The notes: generated by a model not told the origin, from the letters alone. A DNA stretch of 64,000 nucleotides from Bog-756 sp963835465 (GCA_963835465.1 CAWIFR010000005.1:310001-374000); one strand, 5' to 3'. Shown: positions 1 to 10,308, counted from the first letter of the stretch. Made by a program: numbers and translations.

Positions 1-652
1 GTGACCGGCGGGCGTCGATGATCTCGGCGAAGATGGCCTCGATGCCGGCCATGGCCGCCCACTCCCGGCGCTTGCCCGTGGCCCAGGTGACCAGGGCCTG
101 GCCCGGCCGCACGAAGGACTCCGAGCTGTCCAGCCGGTCGAACAGAGGGATGAGCGCCTCGATGTACCGATCGGAGGCCGCCTCCCGGCCCGCCCACGAC
201 GCCAGGCCCAGCCGGTGGCTCAATCGACGCATCTCACCGAACACCTCGAAGGTGCCCGACGGCCCCAGCCTGTCCATCTCGAGGTCGACAGCCTGGCGGA
301 GATGGTCGAGGTAGGTCTCGACGCGCTGGCTGCCGAAGAGGGACTTGGGGTGGTTGCGCCGACCCAGGAGCAGCTCGACGGGGACCTTGGACCTGATCAG
401 CTGGTAGGTGGCGATTCCGAAGCTGGCCCGGTCCTCGGGCTGGGCGTAGAGCGAACGCACCCCCTCGGGGGAGAACACGCAGAACATGCGGTGGCCGAAG
501 GCGTCGACCACGAAGGTGTCGCCGTGCCGCCGGCGCTGCCGAGCGAAGAAGGCGGTGGGGTCTTGGAGGAGTCCCAGTCCCCCACGCACCCAAGGGAGGG
601 GACCGCCGACGAGGGGGACCGGCGGCTCGACCCGGGGCACAGTGGCGGCCAT
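1..652 (-). CDS. Cytochrome P450, N-terminal part (cut by left edge)
   Basis: The N-terminal 217 codons of a cytochrome P450 monooxygenase are present. The start is ATG at 652. The opening residues have the proline-rich hinge typical of P450s (PPVPLVGGPLP), then the helix A/beta-1 region (HGDTFVVDAFGHRMFCVFSP) and the B-C region with RFDRL-like helices further on. The reading frame is intact. The I-helix Thr, the ExxR pair and the heme Cys lie outside the window, so activity cannot be judged. The style resembles CYP51/CYP120-like P450s, but the subfamily is not certain. It diverges from the SDR pair at 749 across 96 bp, so a shared promoter region is likely. The oxidation substrate is unknown. 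Confidence 0.82.
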   Translation of the reverse strand, partial: MAATVPRVEPPVPLVGGPLPWVRGGLGLLQDPTAFFARQRRRHGDTFVVDAFGHRMFCVFSPEGVRSLYAQPEDRASFGIATYQLIRSKVPVELLLGRRNHPKSLFGSQRVETYLDHLRQAVDLEMDRLGPSGTFEVFGEMRRLSHRLGLASWAGREAASDRYIEALIPLFDRLDSSESFVRPGQALVTWATGKRREWAAMAGIEAIFAEIIDARRS

Positions 653-748
653 CGCCGGGAGCCTACGTCTTGCGCGGGCGGGTAGGCCGACCAGCGGCCC
701 GGGCGGGTCGGCGACCGCCCTGCCCGACGGTGTGCTATCTCTGGCCGT

Positions 749-1348
749 GTGCCAGACGCGCTGATCGAGCCGCCCTGGGTGGTGGGCACCAGTTCGGCGC
801 AGGCCCTGGCCAACAGGCTCGGCGCCCCCCTCGACCGTCTGCCCGAGGTGGCCTTCGATCCATCGTGGTCGGAGGCGTCATCGGTCGAGGGATGGAGGGA
901 TGACCGCAGGGCCGGGCCTCCGGTGGCCGCCGCGGTGGTGGCCGTGTGGCCGTCGTCGCCCGCCCCATCCTCGGTGCTCGACACAGACCTCGGGGGATGG
1001 ACGGCGCGGTTGGAGACGGACATCGCCCTGTGGTTCGCCGCCCTGTCCACGGCGTGCACGCGGTGCCGGCACGGTGGTCAGGTGGTGGCGGTGGTTGACC
1101 GACCTGAGGCCAAGGGCAGTGCCGGTTGGGCCCTCGAATCGGCGGTGGCCGATGCCGTCGAGGTGATGGCCAAGTCGCTCGTCGAGGTGGAGCGGTGGCG
1201 CGGCGTCCGGGTGAATGTGGTCTCCACCTCGGCCCGCCTTTCCGGTGCGGGCCGCCCCTGGGAGTCCGACGTCGTCGGCGCAGTGGACATGCTGCTGACC
1301 GGTGGAGGCCAAGGGGTCAACGGCACGGTGATCCGGGTGGATCAATGA
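749..1348 (+). CDS. SDR-fold protein lacking catalytic residues
   Basis: A 199-residue protein whose second half aligns by eye to the C-terminal half of short-chain dehydrogenases: a helix pair followed by RVNVVSTSARL and a closing GQGVNGTVIRVDQ, equivalent to the usual VNxVxPG and GxxxxVDGG. It has no N-terminal TGxxxGxG dinucleotide motif. Where the YxxxK motif should be it reads WALESA, so Tyr and Lys are missing. The start is GTG at 749. An extended -10-like TGTGCTATCT at 731-740 lies just upstream and could drive a leaderless or short-leader transcript. It overlaps the active SDR by 4 bases (ATGA), so the two are co-translated. The inferred role is a structural or regulatory partner of that enzyme. 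Confidence 0.6.
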   Translation: MPDALIEPPWVVGTSSAQALANRLGAPLDRLPEVAFDPSWSEASSVEGWRDDRRAGPPVAAAVVAVWPSSPAPSSVLDTDLGGWTARLETDIALWFAALSTACTRCRHGGQVVAVVDRPEAKGSAGWALESAVADAVEVMAKSLVEVERWRGVRVNVVSTSARLSGAGRPWESDVVGAVDMLLTGGGQGVNGTVIRVDQ

Positions 1349-2109
1349 CCGCCGACGAGGGTCCGGTGGTACTGGTCTCGGGGGCCAGCGGCGGGGTGGG
1401 CCGAGGCATCGCCATTGCCTGCGGTGCGGCCGGATGGTCGGTGTGGGTGGCAGCGCGAAGGGAGGCGGAGGGTCGGCAGGTAGCCGATGAGGTCACCGCG
1501 GCCGGCGGTCGTGGCCACTACGTCCACTGTGACGTCGCCGACGGGTCCGCGGTGGCCGCGGCGGTGGACCGCGTGGTGGGGGAGGAGGGTCGGCTTACCG
1601 GCGTGGTCCACAACGCCACCAGCGGTCGGTCGCCGCATCCGGTGGTCCCCGCCGAGGTGCCCCTGGCCGACCTGCGCGACCACGTCGTGGTCTCGGTGCG
1701 GGGGGCGGTCTGGTTGGCGCACTACGCCCACCCCCATCTGGTGGCCAGTCGCGGCAGCCTGGTGCTCCTCACCTCCGAAGCAGGCTTCCGGGGGACCAAG
1801 CGGCTGGCGCCCTACGCCTCGGTCAAGGCCGCCGTTCGGGGGTTGGCCCGGGCGTGGGCGAGGGAGTGGGGGCGGGACGGGGTTCGGGTGAACTGTGTGG
1901 CCCCGTTGGCCGACTCACCGGCCGTGGGCGTGGCCATGGCCGCCGATCCCACCATGGCCGAGCGCGTGCTCGGCGACCATCCCATGGGCTATCTCGGCGA
2001 TCCCGTCAAGGACATCGGACCGGTGGTCCGCTTCCTGCTCTCCGACGAGGCCCGCTACGTCACCGGGGCCACGGTCATGGTCGACGGGGGGAATGCGCCC
2101 ATCTCCTGA
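1345..2109 (+). CDS. Short-chain dehydrogenase/reductase (SDR)
   Basis: A classical SDR of 254 residues. It has the NAD(P)-binding GASGGVGRG near residue 12, the NNAG-equivalent HNAT, catalytic Ser in LLTSEAG, the catalytic YASVK motif, and the C-terminal VTGATVMVDGG. It should oxidise or reduce an alcohol/carbonyl pair with NAD(P)H in the cytosol. The substrate is not predictable from sequence. The ATG at 1345 overlaps the stop of the upstream SDR-like gene, so they form a two-gene operon. The frame is clean throughout. Confidence 0.9.
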   Translation: MTADEGPVVLVSGASGGVGRGIAIACGAAGWSVWVAARREAEGRQVADEVTAAGGRGHYVHCDVADGSAVAAAVDRVVGEEGRLTGVVHNATSGRSPHPVVPAEVPLADLRDHVVVSVRGAVWLAHYAHPHLVASRGSLVLLTSEAGFRGTKRLAPYASVKAAVRGLARAWAREWGRDGVRVNCVAPLADSPAVGVAMAADPTMAERVLGDHPMGYLGDPVKDIGPVVRFLLSDEARYVTGATVMVDGGNAPIS

Positions 2110-2260
2110 GCGGCGTAGGGGCGCGTGGCGGCTGCTTGCTCCAACCACGCCCGCCAGGGTGTGGGGGCCACCGGGGCGGTGCCCCCGCGTCACCCGGTGC
2201 CCGGAACTCCCGGGTCGTGCCGCCCGACGGGCCCCAGTATGGGGAACGCGGTCCAGTAAT

Positions 2261-2277
2261 TGCAACTGCTAATTGCA
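2261..2277. promoter_or_regulatory. Palindromic operator upstream of TetR-like gene (copy 1)
   Basis: TGCAACT-GCT-AATTGCA is an inverted repeat with 7-base arms (one mismatch) and a 3-base spacer. It lies 130 bp upstream of the regulator start at 2407. The same architecture, TGCAACT-CAA-AGTTGCA, occurs upstream of the paralogous regulator at 45641. A TACACT hexamer follows both copies (2312-2317 here). Shared placement before two paralogous regulators points to autoregulation. The match is seen in the sequence; the binding protein is inferred. Confidence 0.65.
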
Positions 2278-2406
2278 GTACTCTGCAGTCTTCCGGTCCG
2301 CTCCACCGCCTCTACACTCGGCGTAGGGGAGGCAGGGGCCGAGGAAAGAAGCAATGAGGGCGACCAACCGGGCAGTTCGCACCAGCCGGTGCGGGGTGGA
2401 GCGCTG

Positions 2407-3195
2407 ATGGGAGCGGCTCGTCAGCGCAAGCAGACCAAGGAGGAACTCCGGGTCCTCCTCCTCGATACCGGTCGGGCCATCCTCCAAGAGGAGGGCCTGG
2501 GCACGGGCGCCGAGGCCCTCACCTTCAAACGGGTCTTCGACCGGGTGGAGCGGGACACCGGGGTCCGGCTGACCAACGCCTCCATCATCCGGAGGGTCTG
2601 GGACAACCAGGCCGACTTCCAGGCCGACGTCCTCGTCTCCATCGCCACCGATGACGGGAGCGCCGAGTTCGAGGACACCGAGTCGTCGATCACCTCGCTG
2701 CTCGGGCAGCTCGACGTCTCGTCGCCCGAGGCCCGGTGGAGGAGTGCCGCGGAACTGTGCCGAGTGGCCGGGGCGGCCAATGTCGAGGCCCTCGAGCGGT
2801 CGCCCAATTGGACCTCGTGGATCGGGGTGTGGGCCCTGGCCACCGCCGGCGACCCCTACGTCTACCGGAAGCGGATCGAGTCGGCCCTGGTGGACGGCTA
2901 TAACGCCTTCACCCACCGGTTCGTAGAGCTCTACGCCGGCATGGCGTCACTGCTGGGCCTCCAACTCCGCCCCGGCTTGTCGTTGCGCCAGTTCGCCATT
3001 GCCGCCGAGTCGCTGGCCGAGGGGTGCGCCCTCCGGAGTCGGGTCGACCCCTCGGGCATGTTCGGCATCCTCCGACCCACCGGGCCCGATGGTCCTGTCC
3101 GCGAGTGGACCCTCTTCGCCGTGGGCCTCGAAGCCCTGACCCTCCAGTTCTTCGACCTCGACCCCGGGTGGTCCCCGGATCCGGACCAGGCATGA
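2407..3195 (+). CDS. TetR-like transcriptional regulator (paralog 1)
   Basis: A 262-residue regulator. The N-terminus (TKEELRVLLLDTGRAIL, then LTFKRVFDRVERDTGVRLTN and SIIRRVWDNQADFQ) has a TetR-like helix-turn-helix layout, although the HTH is longer than usual. The C-terminal 180 residues form an all-helical ligand or dimer domain. The start at ATG 2407 was chosen by alignment to the paralog at 45641, which begins the same way; in-frame codons upstream reach back to 2260. The two proteins share the region around SIIRRVWxNQAxxQxDVL, AALATAG-type segments and REWTLF near the C-terminus. A palindrome upstream probably mediates autoregulation. The target genes and ligand are unknown. Confidence 0.72.
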   Translation: MGAARQRKQTKEELRVLLLDTGRAILQEEGLGTGAEALTFKRVFDRVERDTGVRLTNASIIRRVWDNQADFQADVLVSIATDDGSAEFEDTESSITSLLGQLDVSSPEARWRSAAELCRVAGAANVEALERSPNWTSWIGVWALATAGDPYVYRKRIESALVDGYNAFTHRFVELYAGMASLLGLQLRPGLSLRQFAIAAESLAEGCALRSRVDPSGMFGILRPTGPDGPVREWTLFAVGLEALTLQFFDLDPGWSPDPDQA

Positions 3196-3343
3196 GGACA
3201 CGCCGGGCCTCCATTGAATTTACGATCTTCATACGCGGAGTTGATGTCGTCCTTAGAAGGCTGCCCTCCAATGGTGTGGTGAGGTCGACGGCCCAGACGC
3301 CGGGCGGCCTCGGAACGTCGCCGAATCGGAAGGTGGAAGCAAG

Positions 3344-4962
3344 ATGAGCGAGTCCTCGGACCCCACGACGGGACCGGAGCCCACGACACCGCCGGCGGGT
3401 GCCGACGCCGATCCCCGGTACGGGCGGGCCATCCCCCTGCCTCCGATCGCCGGGGCCCCGGTGCCGCCGGGAGCCCCATTTCCCGTGCACACCGGTTGGC
3501 AGGATCCGACCGGCCAGTACCCACCCACCGGACCCCAGCCCCAGGTGGGGCCCGGCGCGCCGACGCCGCCCACCGGCACCTGGCCGCCACCTCCCCAGTC
3601 GGCCTGGCCCCCACCTCCCCAGTCCACGTGGATGCCCAACGACGGTGGTGCCTCCACCACGTACGGGTGGCCCCCGGCCGGCCCCCCGGCGCCCAAGGCC
3701 CCGGCCAGCTCCCGCAACGGCATCATGATGGCGCTGGCCACCGTGGTCGTGGTGGTGGCCGTCGTGGCCGGGGTCGGACTGGGCCACGTGGTGTGGCCCA
3801 CCTCCTCGACCGCAGCGGTATCGGCCAATCCGTCCACCGGTTCGGGGGGCGCCTCCGGCTCGTCGGGCAGCGGCTCGTTCCCCTTCGGCAACGGCTCCGG
3901 TTCCAACGGCATCGGGTCCGGCGGCGGCTCGTCCTCGTCGGGCAACACGTCGACCGGCGCCGGCGCCCCCTCGGACATCTCGGCCATCGCTGCCAAGGTC
4001 TCGACCGGCCCTGGTGGACATCAACACCAACCTCAGCTACCAGAACGAGCAGGCGGCCGGCACCGGGATGGTGCTGACGTCGGACGGTGAGGTGCTCACC
4101 AACAACCACGTCATCGACGGGGCCACCAGCATCAGCGTGACCGATGTCGGCAACGGGAAGACCTACTCGGCCAGCGTGGTCGGCTACGACCGGACCGGGG
4201 ACATCGCCGTGATCAAGCTGTCGGGGGCCAGTGGCCTCCAGACCGTCACCACCAACGGCGGGTCGGCCGCGGTGGGCCAGGCCGTCGTCGGTGTGGGCAA
4301 CGCCGGTGGCACCGGCGGCACCCCCAGTGCCGCCGGGGGTTCGATCACCGCCCTCGACCAGTCGATCACCGCCAGCGACAACGGTGGTGGCAATGCGGAG
4401 AACCTGACCGGACTGATCGAGGTGAACGCCGGTATCCAGCCCGGCGACTCGGGTGGTTCCTTGGTCAACACCCAGGGCCAGGTCATCGGGATGGACACCG
4501 CCGCCTCCGCCGATTCCGGCTATCAGGTCTCAGCCACCCAGGCCTACGCCATCCCGATCAACACCGCCCTGTCGGTGGCCCACAAGATCATCGCCGGACA
4601 GGCGTCCTCGACCATCCACATCGGGCCCACCGGGTTCCTCGGTCTGGGCATCGGGTCCTCGCCGTCGAGACAACTCGGGCGGACTGGGCAACGGGTTCGG
4701 CGACAACGGGAACAGCAGCGGCACCTCGTCTTCCGGTGCCGTCGTGTCGCAGGTCCTGTCCGGATCGGCTGCCGGCCAGGCCGGCGTCGTGGTCGGTGAC
4801 ACCATCGTCAGCGTCAACGGAACGGCCGTCAACTCGCCCACTGACCTGTCCAACCTCCTGGAGCCCCGGCACCCCGGGGACACCGTCCAGCTGCAGTGGA
4901 CCGACCAGTCCGGTCAGACCCACTCCGCCTCGGTGAAGCTGGGCTCGGGCCCACCGGCCTGA
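3344..4962 (+). CDS. Membrane-anchored HtrA-type serine protease with PDZ domain (frameshifted)
   Basis: A trypsin-like S1C protease of about 538 residues. Order: Pro/Gly/Trp-rich cytosolic N-terminus (residues 1-120), one membrane span near MMALATVVVVVAVVAGVGLG, a Gly/Ser-rich linker, the protease domain, then a PDZ domain. The catalytic triad is visible: His in TNNHVID, Asp in TGDIAVIKL, Ser in QPGDSGGSL. The PDZ part reads AGVVVGDTIVSVNG. Like mycobacterial PepD/HtrA it should degrade or refold proteins outside the membrane. The frame breaks near 4000 and 4665, each explained by one extra base, and all motifs survive once corrected. I therefore call it a real gene with sequence indels, although true decay is possible. 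Confidence 0.82.
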
Positions 4963-4992
4963 TCCACCGGCGACCGGCCGGCGGCGCCGGGG

Positions 4993-6518
4993 TCAGGACG
5001 TGACCCGTCCGACCCGAGAGGCGCCGCCGAGCCGGGCCCGGAGGGCCTTCCGGTCCGGCTTGCCCAAGGCGGTCACCGGCAGGTCCTCGGCGAACTCGAG
5101 GTACTCGGGAACCTTGTAGGTGGCCAGTCCCGAGGCGCAGTGGTGAAGCAGCTCCTCGGTGGTCACCGGACCGGACTACGACCACCATGGCCCCCACCCG
5201 TTCGCCCAACTCCGGGTCGGGAAGGCCCACCACGCCGGCGTCGACCACCCTCGGGTGGGAGCGGAGCACCTCTTCGACCTCGACGGGCCCGAACTTCTCG
5301 CCACCCCGGTTGATGGTGTCGGACAGCCGGCCCACCAGATAGAGGTAGCCCTCAGCGTCCTGTCGTCCGGTGTCGCCGGTGTGGAGCCATTCGGTGGTGG
5401 TGTTCTGCACGGCCCGCACCACGAACTCGCCGACCTCTCCGGGCGGCACCTCACGGTCGGTGCCCGGCTCCACGATGCGCAGCTCGACTCCGGCCAGGGG
5501 CCGACCGACCGAGTCGAAGCGGTCGCCCCGCCGGTGGTCGTCGGGGGAGAGGGCGGCATAGGCCCCGAGGGTCTCGGTCTGGCCGAAGGTGTTGGAGAAG
5601 TCCACGCCGGGGAAGGCGGCCACCGCCCGTCGGACCAGGTCCACCGGGCAGGCGGCGGCACCGTAGCTGAGTGAGCGCAGCGACGACAGGTCGGTCGCGC
5701 TCGAAGCGGGGATGGTCGAGGATGCGGCGGAGCATGGTCGGCACGACGAAGGTCTGGGCCACCCGGTGCCGCTCGACCAGGTCCAGCCACTCGCCGGGAT
5801 CGAACTTGGGTAGGAAGACCATCTGCTTGCCCTGGACCAGGCAGACGAACAGGCCCAGGGTGCCGGCGATGTGGAAGATGGGCGCCGACATCATGTCGAC
5901 GACCTGGGGGGCGTCGGGGTCGATGGGCTTCCCGTAGAAGGCCAGTCGGTCGGCGACCACCCCGTGGCTGATGGGGATGGGCTTGGGGAGGCCGGTAGTG
6001 CCGCTGGTGTAGAGCACCAGGGCGGTGTCGTCACCCTGGCCGACACCGGCCGGGGCGGTGCGCTCGTCCACCTCGGTGGCGAAGACCTCGTCCTCGGCGA
6101 GGACCGGGCCGGCCAGCGACCGAGCGCAGGCCGTCGGCGTAGCGGCCACCGGCCACGCCGACCCGCGTGCCCGGTCAGCTCGGCCAGCTGGCCCAGCTCG
6201 CCCGGGGTCAGATAGGCGTTCATCTGGGCCGACGCCGCACCGATCCGGGCCGCCCCGAAGATGGTGGCCACCGACAGCACGCTGCCCAGGTTGACCAGGG
6301 CCACCCGGTCCCCGGGGCCGACCCCGGCGGCGGTGAGGGCCGCCTCGGCCTGGCGGATGCGGTGCTCCAGCTGCCGGTAGGTGACCGACTCGCCGTCGAC
6401 CACCAGGGCCACCCGGTCGGGGACGGCCGCGCAGCGGGGCGTCGGTGGCGTGGCCGACGTTCACGTCTGGGGCCGCTGCGGCCGCGGGTGGTGTGGGTCT
6501 GGTCTCATCGGCGGTCAT
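4993..6518 (-). CDS. Acyl-CoA synthetase / AMP-dependent ligase (frameshifted)
   Basis: An ANL-superfamily adenylate-forming enzyme of about 506 residues that activates a carboxylic acid to acyl-AMP and then acyl-CoA. Visible motifs are the P-loop-like LYTSGTTGLPKPI, the adenine-binding segment GQTETLG, the Asp of HTGDTGRQDAEGY, the hinge region LVGRLSDTINRGGEKFGP and the catalytic Lys region ALGKPDRK near the end. Five single-base insertions (near 6432, 6170, 6120, 5690 and 5165) explain all frame changes. The start is ATG at 6518. It stands alone between a protease and a substrate-binding protein gene. The acyl substrate is not predictable. Confidence 0.85.
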
Positions 6519-6538
6519 GGTAGGTCACGGCTCCGCCC

Positions 6539-8000
6539 TCAGCCGGTGGGGAGATGGGTGAAGGGCTGCACGGTCACCCAGCAGGTCCCCTGGGCCTTGC
6601 CCTGCGAGGTGAGCTGGCAGTCGGCTGAGGGAGGGACGTTGTTCCGGAGGCGGACGATCTTGTACTGGGTCGGGCCGTAGTGCTTGGTGGCGCTGTAGCT
6701 CAGCACCGGGGTGGTGGTGCCCGGGAAGTTCTTGATCTTGGACAAGGCGGTGACGAAGGTCCGGCGGTTGAGGTGCGGACCGGCGGCACGGGCGGCCGTG
6801 GCGAACAAGCTGATGACCTGGCACCAGCTGACCACCGGGCCCTGCTGCTCGAGGTAGTCGGTGGTGGCGCCCTTGGGGATCTGCGGGTAGGCCGCGTGCC
6901 ACGGGGTCCAGCACGCCTTGACCCCGGGGTCGTAGCCCAGCGGGCCGGTGTAGTTGGACGCGTTGGTGCCTCCACCCGAGGGTCTGGACGGTCAGCCCCT
7001 CCTGGCCGTCGAGGGCCTTCTCGTACGGGATGGGGATCAGGCCGAGGGCCGACTCGATGCTCGACTCGTAGTCGGAGAGGAGCAGCGTGGGGTAGTAGTT
7101 CTGACTGGTCTCGGCGGCCAGCACCGGGTAGAAGACGTTGAACGGGATGAGAGGGATGACCGAGGTCACCCCGGCGCTGCGCAGCTGCTGGATGACCAGC
7201 GGGGCCTGGGTGTTGGTGGTGGCCGAGTCGTTGGGGTCCGAAGCGATGGTCTTGACGGTGGCGGTGATCCCGGCCCGCCGCAGGTCGGGCAGGAGGTACT
7301 GCTTGAGGGCCAGCTGGTCGGAGGCCCGGTCGCCGACCAGCACCCCCACCTTGTGGGTCCCGCCGAGCAGGGCGGAGCTGAGGCCCCAGTTGACCACGGC
7401 CTGCAGGATGACCGACTGGTCGGGGCCCGTCCACCACAGGTAGGGAGACCCCTCGTTGGTCCAGTTGGTCACCGTGGTCCACTGCCCGATCATCGGGGTG
7501 TGGCCCTCCTGGGTGACGCACAGCTGGTTGTCGCCGGTCCAGGCCCCGATGCCGTCGAGCACGGCGAAGGCGGCCGGCGAACCCTCCGTCCAGGTCTTGC
7601 ACAGCGCCCGCATGGACGACTCGTCGGTGGGGTCGAAGGTGGTGATGATGGCGTGGATCTTCCGGCCGTTGATGCCTCCCGGCCTGGTTGATCTGGTTGA
7701 CGTAGAAGTTGATGGCCTTGGACTGCTCGCCGTACTCGGAATCCTGGGCGAACCCCTCCTGCCCGGCCAGCGAGTTCAGCGACACCACCGGGAACACCAC
7801 GTTGATCGTGGAGCTGGTCACCCCGCGCGTCGAGGTGCTGGCCTGGTTGACCGAGGGGGGCGTGCTGGCCACCGCCGACGCCGACGGGGCGATGGCCCCA
7901 ACCAGCGAACCGACGAGGACCGTGACCGCAGGGACAAGGCCCGGGCCGGGAGCCGCAGGCGCCGAGTCCTGTCCCGGCCTCGCTCGGTCCGTGGCCTCAT
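6539..8000 (-). CDS. ABC transporter substrate-binding protein, branched-chain amino acid type (frameshifted)
   Basis: A periplasmic-binding-protein type 1 fold lipoprotein-like or secreted protein of about 486 residues (Peripla_BP_6/LivJ family). It has an Arg-rich n-region and hydrophobic signal segment (VTVLVGSLVGAIA), then VNQINQAGG-type ligand-domain features and the second lobe with HKVGVLVGDR. Two extra G bases (near 7682 and 6972) and one missing C in the signal peptide (near 7935) explain the frame changes. No permease or ATPase gene lies beside it, so it is an orphan that serves a transporter encoded elsewhere. Such orphans are common in actinobacteria that take up amides, branched amino acids or aromatics. 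Confidence 0.8.
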
Positions 8001-8118
8001 GTACCCCTCCTTCGCCAACGCCGGGTAGGGCGCGGGACAACCCTGACTGATGCAGTGGGTAGGCAACAATCCGGGCGCGGTCCGGCCGCCCGCGCCGGCA
8101 GCGCCTATCGTCATCGTC

Positions 8119-8850
8119 GTGCGGGTGACGGAGAGCATCAGCGGCTGTCGGCAGGCGTCGGACCTCCTGCTCGATGCAGTGGGGGGCGGCCGGCTCACCG
8201 ACGACCTGGCCCGACAGCGCTCCCTCCTGCCCGGATGGTCGGTGGGCCATGTCCTCACCCATCTGGCCCGGAACGCCGACAGTCATCAGAGGATGGTGGA
8301 GGCCGCCGTCGAGGAGCGCGTCGTCGATCAGTATCCGGGCGGCCCGGCCCAGCGGGACACCGAGATCGAGGCCGGCGCCCACCGCTCGGCGCGCCAGCTC
8401 GTGGACGACCTCAGCGGCGCGGAGATGGCACTGCGCGAGACGTGGGACCGCGTGCCTCCCGAGGTGTGGGCCCGGGACAGCCGCCGCTGGGGCACCCAGC
8501 TCTGGCCGTTGGCCGGGCAGCCGTTCCTGCGCTGGCGCGAGGTGGCCCTGCACTCGAGCGACCTGGGACTCGACGGTCTGACCGACGAGTCCTGGTCGGA
8601 CACCTATGTGGCCCATGAGCTCCTCCGCCAGGTGGCGGCCCTGGCCCATCGGCTGCCTGGACGGACGCCGGTCGATCTGGTGGTCACGGACCGGGGCTTT
8701 GATGTGGTGGTGATGGGGACCAACCCCGGTGATCCGGTCCCGCTCGTCACGGTGGCGGGGACGTCCCGAGAGATCCTCGCCTGGTTGGTGGGCCGGGGGG
8801 CCAGCCCCACCTCGTGGCCGCGACTCACCGGATGGCAGGCGGTTCCCTGA
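8119..8850 (+). CDS. Maleylpyruvate isomerase-family (DinB-fold, mycothiol-dependent) protein
   Basis: A 243-residue protein of the TIGR03083/MDMPI_N type. It has a four-helix DinB-like domain with SLLPGWSVGHVLTHLARNAD holding the first metal-binding His, and further His residues in RWREVALHSSDLG. The C-terminal 80 residues are the small alpha/beta domain. Members use mycothiol as cofactor in isomerisation or transfer reactions. It is divergent from the binding-protein gene at 6539. The start was taken as GTG at 8119; GTG at 8125 is an alternative. No ring-cleavage genes are adjacent, so the specific reaction is unknown. Confidence 0.75.
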   Translation: MRVTESISGCRQASDLLLDAVGGGRLTDDLARQRSLLPGWSVGHVLTHLARNADSHQRMVEAAVEERVVDQYPGGPAQRDTEIEAGAHRSARQLVDDLSGAEMALRETWDRVPPEVWARDSRRWGTQLWPLAGQPFLRWREVALHSSDLGLDGLTDESWSDTYVAHELLRQVAALAHRLPGRTPVDLVVTDRGFDVVVMGTNPGDPVPLVTVAGTSREILAWLVGRGASPTSWPRLTGWQAVP

Positions 8851-8868
8851 GGGTGGGTCAGGTGGTGA

Positions 8869-9863
8869 CTAGGGCACCTGGAGGGCCGGCACCACCTCGG
8901 CCATGAACCGTCGGAGGGTCTCGTCGGCCGGATAGTCCCGCAGCCAGAGGATGAGCCCCCGCAGCCGGCGTCGACGAAGGCCTGGGCCTTCTCGGTGACC
9001 TGCTCCACCGTGCCCACCAGGTTGTCGGCCAGGTACTCCTCGGTCGGCGTGCCGCCCCACAGGTCACCCCCGCCGTCGGACTCGCACCAGGCCAGGCAGT
9101 CGGCCTCGGTGTCGAACAGCCGGCAGTCCGGGCCGTGGGTGCGGCGGATGGCCTCGAACGGGCGCCCGACCTCGTCGCAGTACCCGGCCAGCAGGCCCGA
9201 CTTGCGCCGGAAGGCCTCCAAGCCGACCTGCCAGTTGGTCAGGTCGGCCCGGCGGGCGGCGATCCGGAGGTTGACCTTCTCGCCGCCCCCGCCGACCAGC
9301 AGCGGGCGGCAGCTGCTGGACGGGCTTGGGGTCGCAGTAGGCCCCGTCGAAGTGGAGGTGGTCACCGTCGAAGGTCACCGTCTCCTCGGTCCACAGCCGC
9401 CGGACCACCTCGAGGGTCTCGTCCAGCACGGCGAGTCGCTCGGGGTTCGAGCGGTAGGGGTAGCCGTAGGAGGCGTACTCCTCGTGGAACCAGCCGGCCC
9501 CCAGTCCCGAGGATGAGCCGTCCCGCCCGAGTAGACGTCGACGCAGGCCGCCTCCTTGGCCAGCAGCCCGGCGTTGCGGTACGAGGCAGCAGGTGACCAG
9601 TTGGCCCAGTCCCACCCTCGACGTCCGCTGGGACAGCGCGGCCAGCATGGTGAACGCCTCGAACACGTGGGTCGGCTCCCGTCGGGGCACCGTCTCCACG
9701 TGGTCGTAGACCCACAGGTGGTCGTAGCCGAGGGACTCGGCCAGCTGCGGCCAGCTCCACCGAGCGGGCCCAGGCGTCGGGACCGCTCCAGCCGGTGTAC
9801 TCGAGCTTCCAGCCCTGGGGGACGAAGACGCCGACCTCGAGCGCCGGCCGCGGTGCCGCTCAC
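8869..9863 (-). CDS. LLM-class F420/flavin-dependent oxidoreductase (frameshifted)
   Basis: A luciferase-like TIM-barrel oxidoreductase of about 330 residues. Features are EVGVFVPQGW at the start, DHLWVYDHVETVP, LGAGWFHEEYASYGYP, the cofactor-phosphate segment LLVGGGGEKVNLR, and a C-terminal helix ending PALQVP. Six single-base insertions and one missing G in a G-run account for seven frame changes; the sum matches the length. The GTG at 9863 overlaps the stop of the VOC gene by 4 bases. It is the last gene of an MDR-VOC-LLM operon. Close relatives use F420; whether this one uses F420 or FMN is not settled here. Confidence 0.8.
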
Positions 9864-10308
9864 TGGGCGAACTCCCACCACTGCACCTCGCACATCATGG
9901 GCAGCAGGTACCGGACGTAGAGCGAGTGGATCTTCACCACCCCCTGGTCGTCGGTGTGCAGGTCGATCAGGTCGACCCGGTCGTCGTGGGCCCGGAAGGC
10001 CTCGGCCCGGTCCTGGACCCCCTCCAGCTCGGCCAGCGGTCCCGACGGAGAAGCCGAAGTGGTCCATCCGCGGGCACGCCATGGGCTGGTCGTCGGCGAT
10101 GAGGAAGATGAACTGGTCCCAGTGCACGCACGACAGGATCAGGCGGTGCCGGTCCTCGGTCATCACCTCGATCTCGTCGAAGCCGAAGACCTCGCCCCAG
10201 AACCGGCAGATCGCGTCCCGGTGGACTCTGGTCGAGCAGGTCGGCCGGCAGGCTCATGGCCACGTGGTTGAAGCGGGGCACGCCGCTCGGGTAGTAGGGA
10301 TGGGCCAT
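9860..10308 (-). CDS. VOC-superfamily (glyoxalase/dioxygenase fold) protein (frameshifted)
   Basis: A single vicinal-oxygen-chelate protein of about 148 residues. The first beta strand carries the metal-ligand His (FNHVAMSLP), followed by CRFWGEVFGF. The second half has MDHFGFSVG and a final acidic strand ending VQWWEFAQ. Two insertions (near 10225 and 10040) break the frame. The ATG at 10308 overlaps the MDR stop as TGATG, and its own stop overlaps the LLM start as GTGA, so three enzymes are translationally coupled. VOC proteins open rings, isomerise or bind metal; no finer call is possible. Confidence 0.75.
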
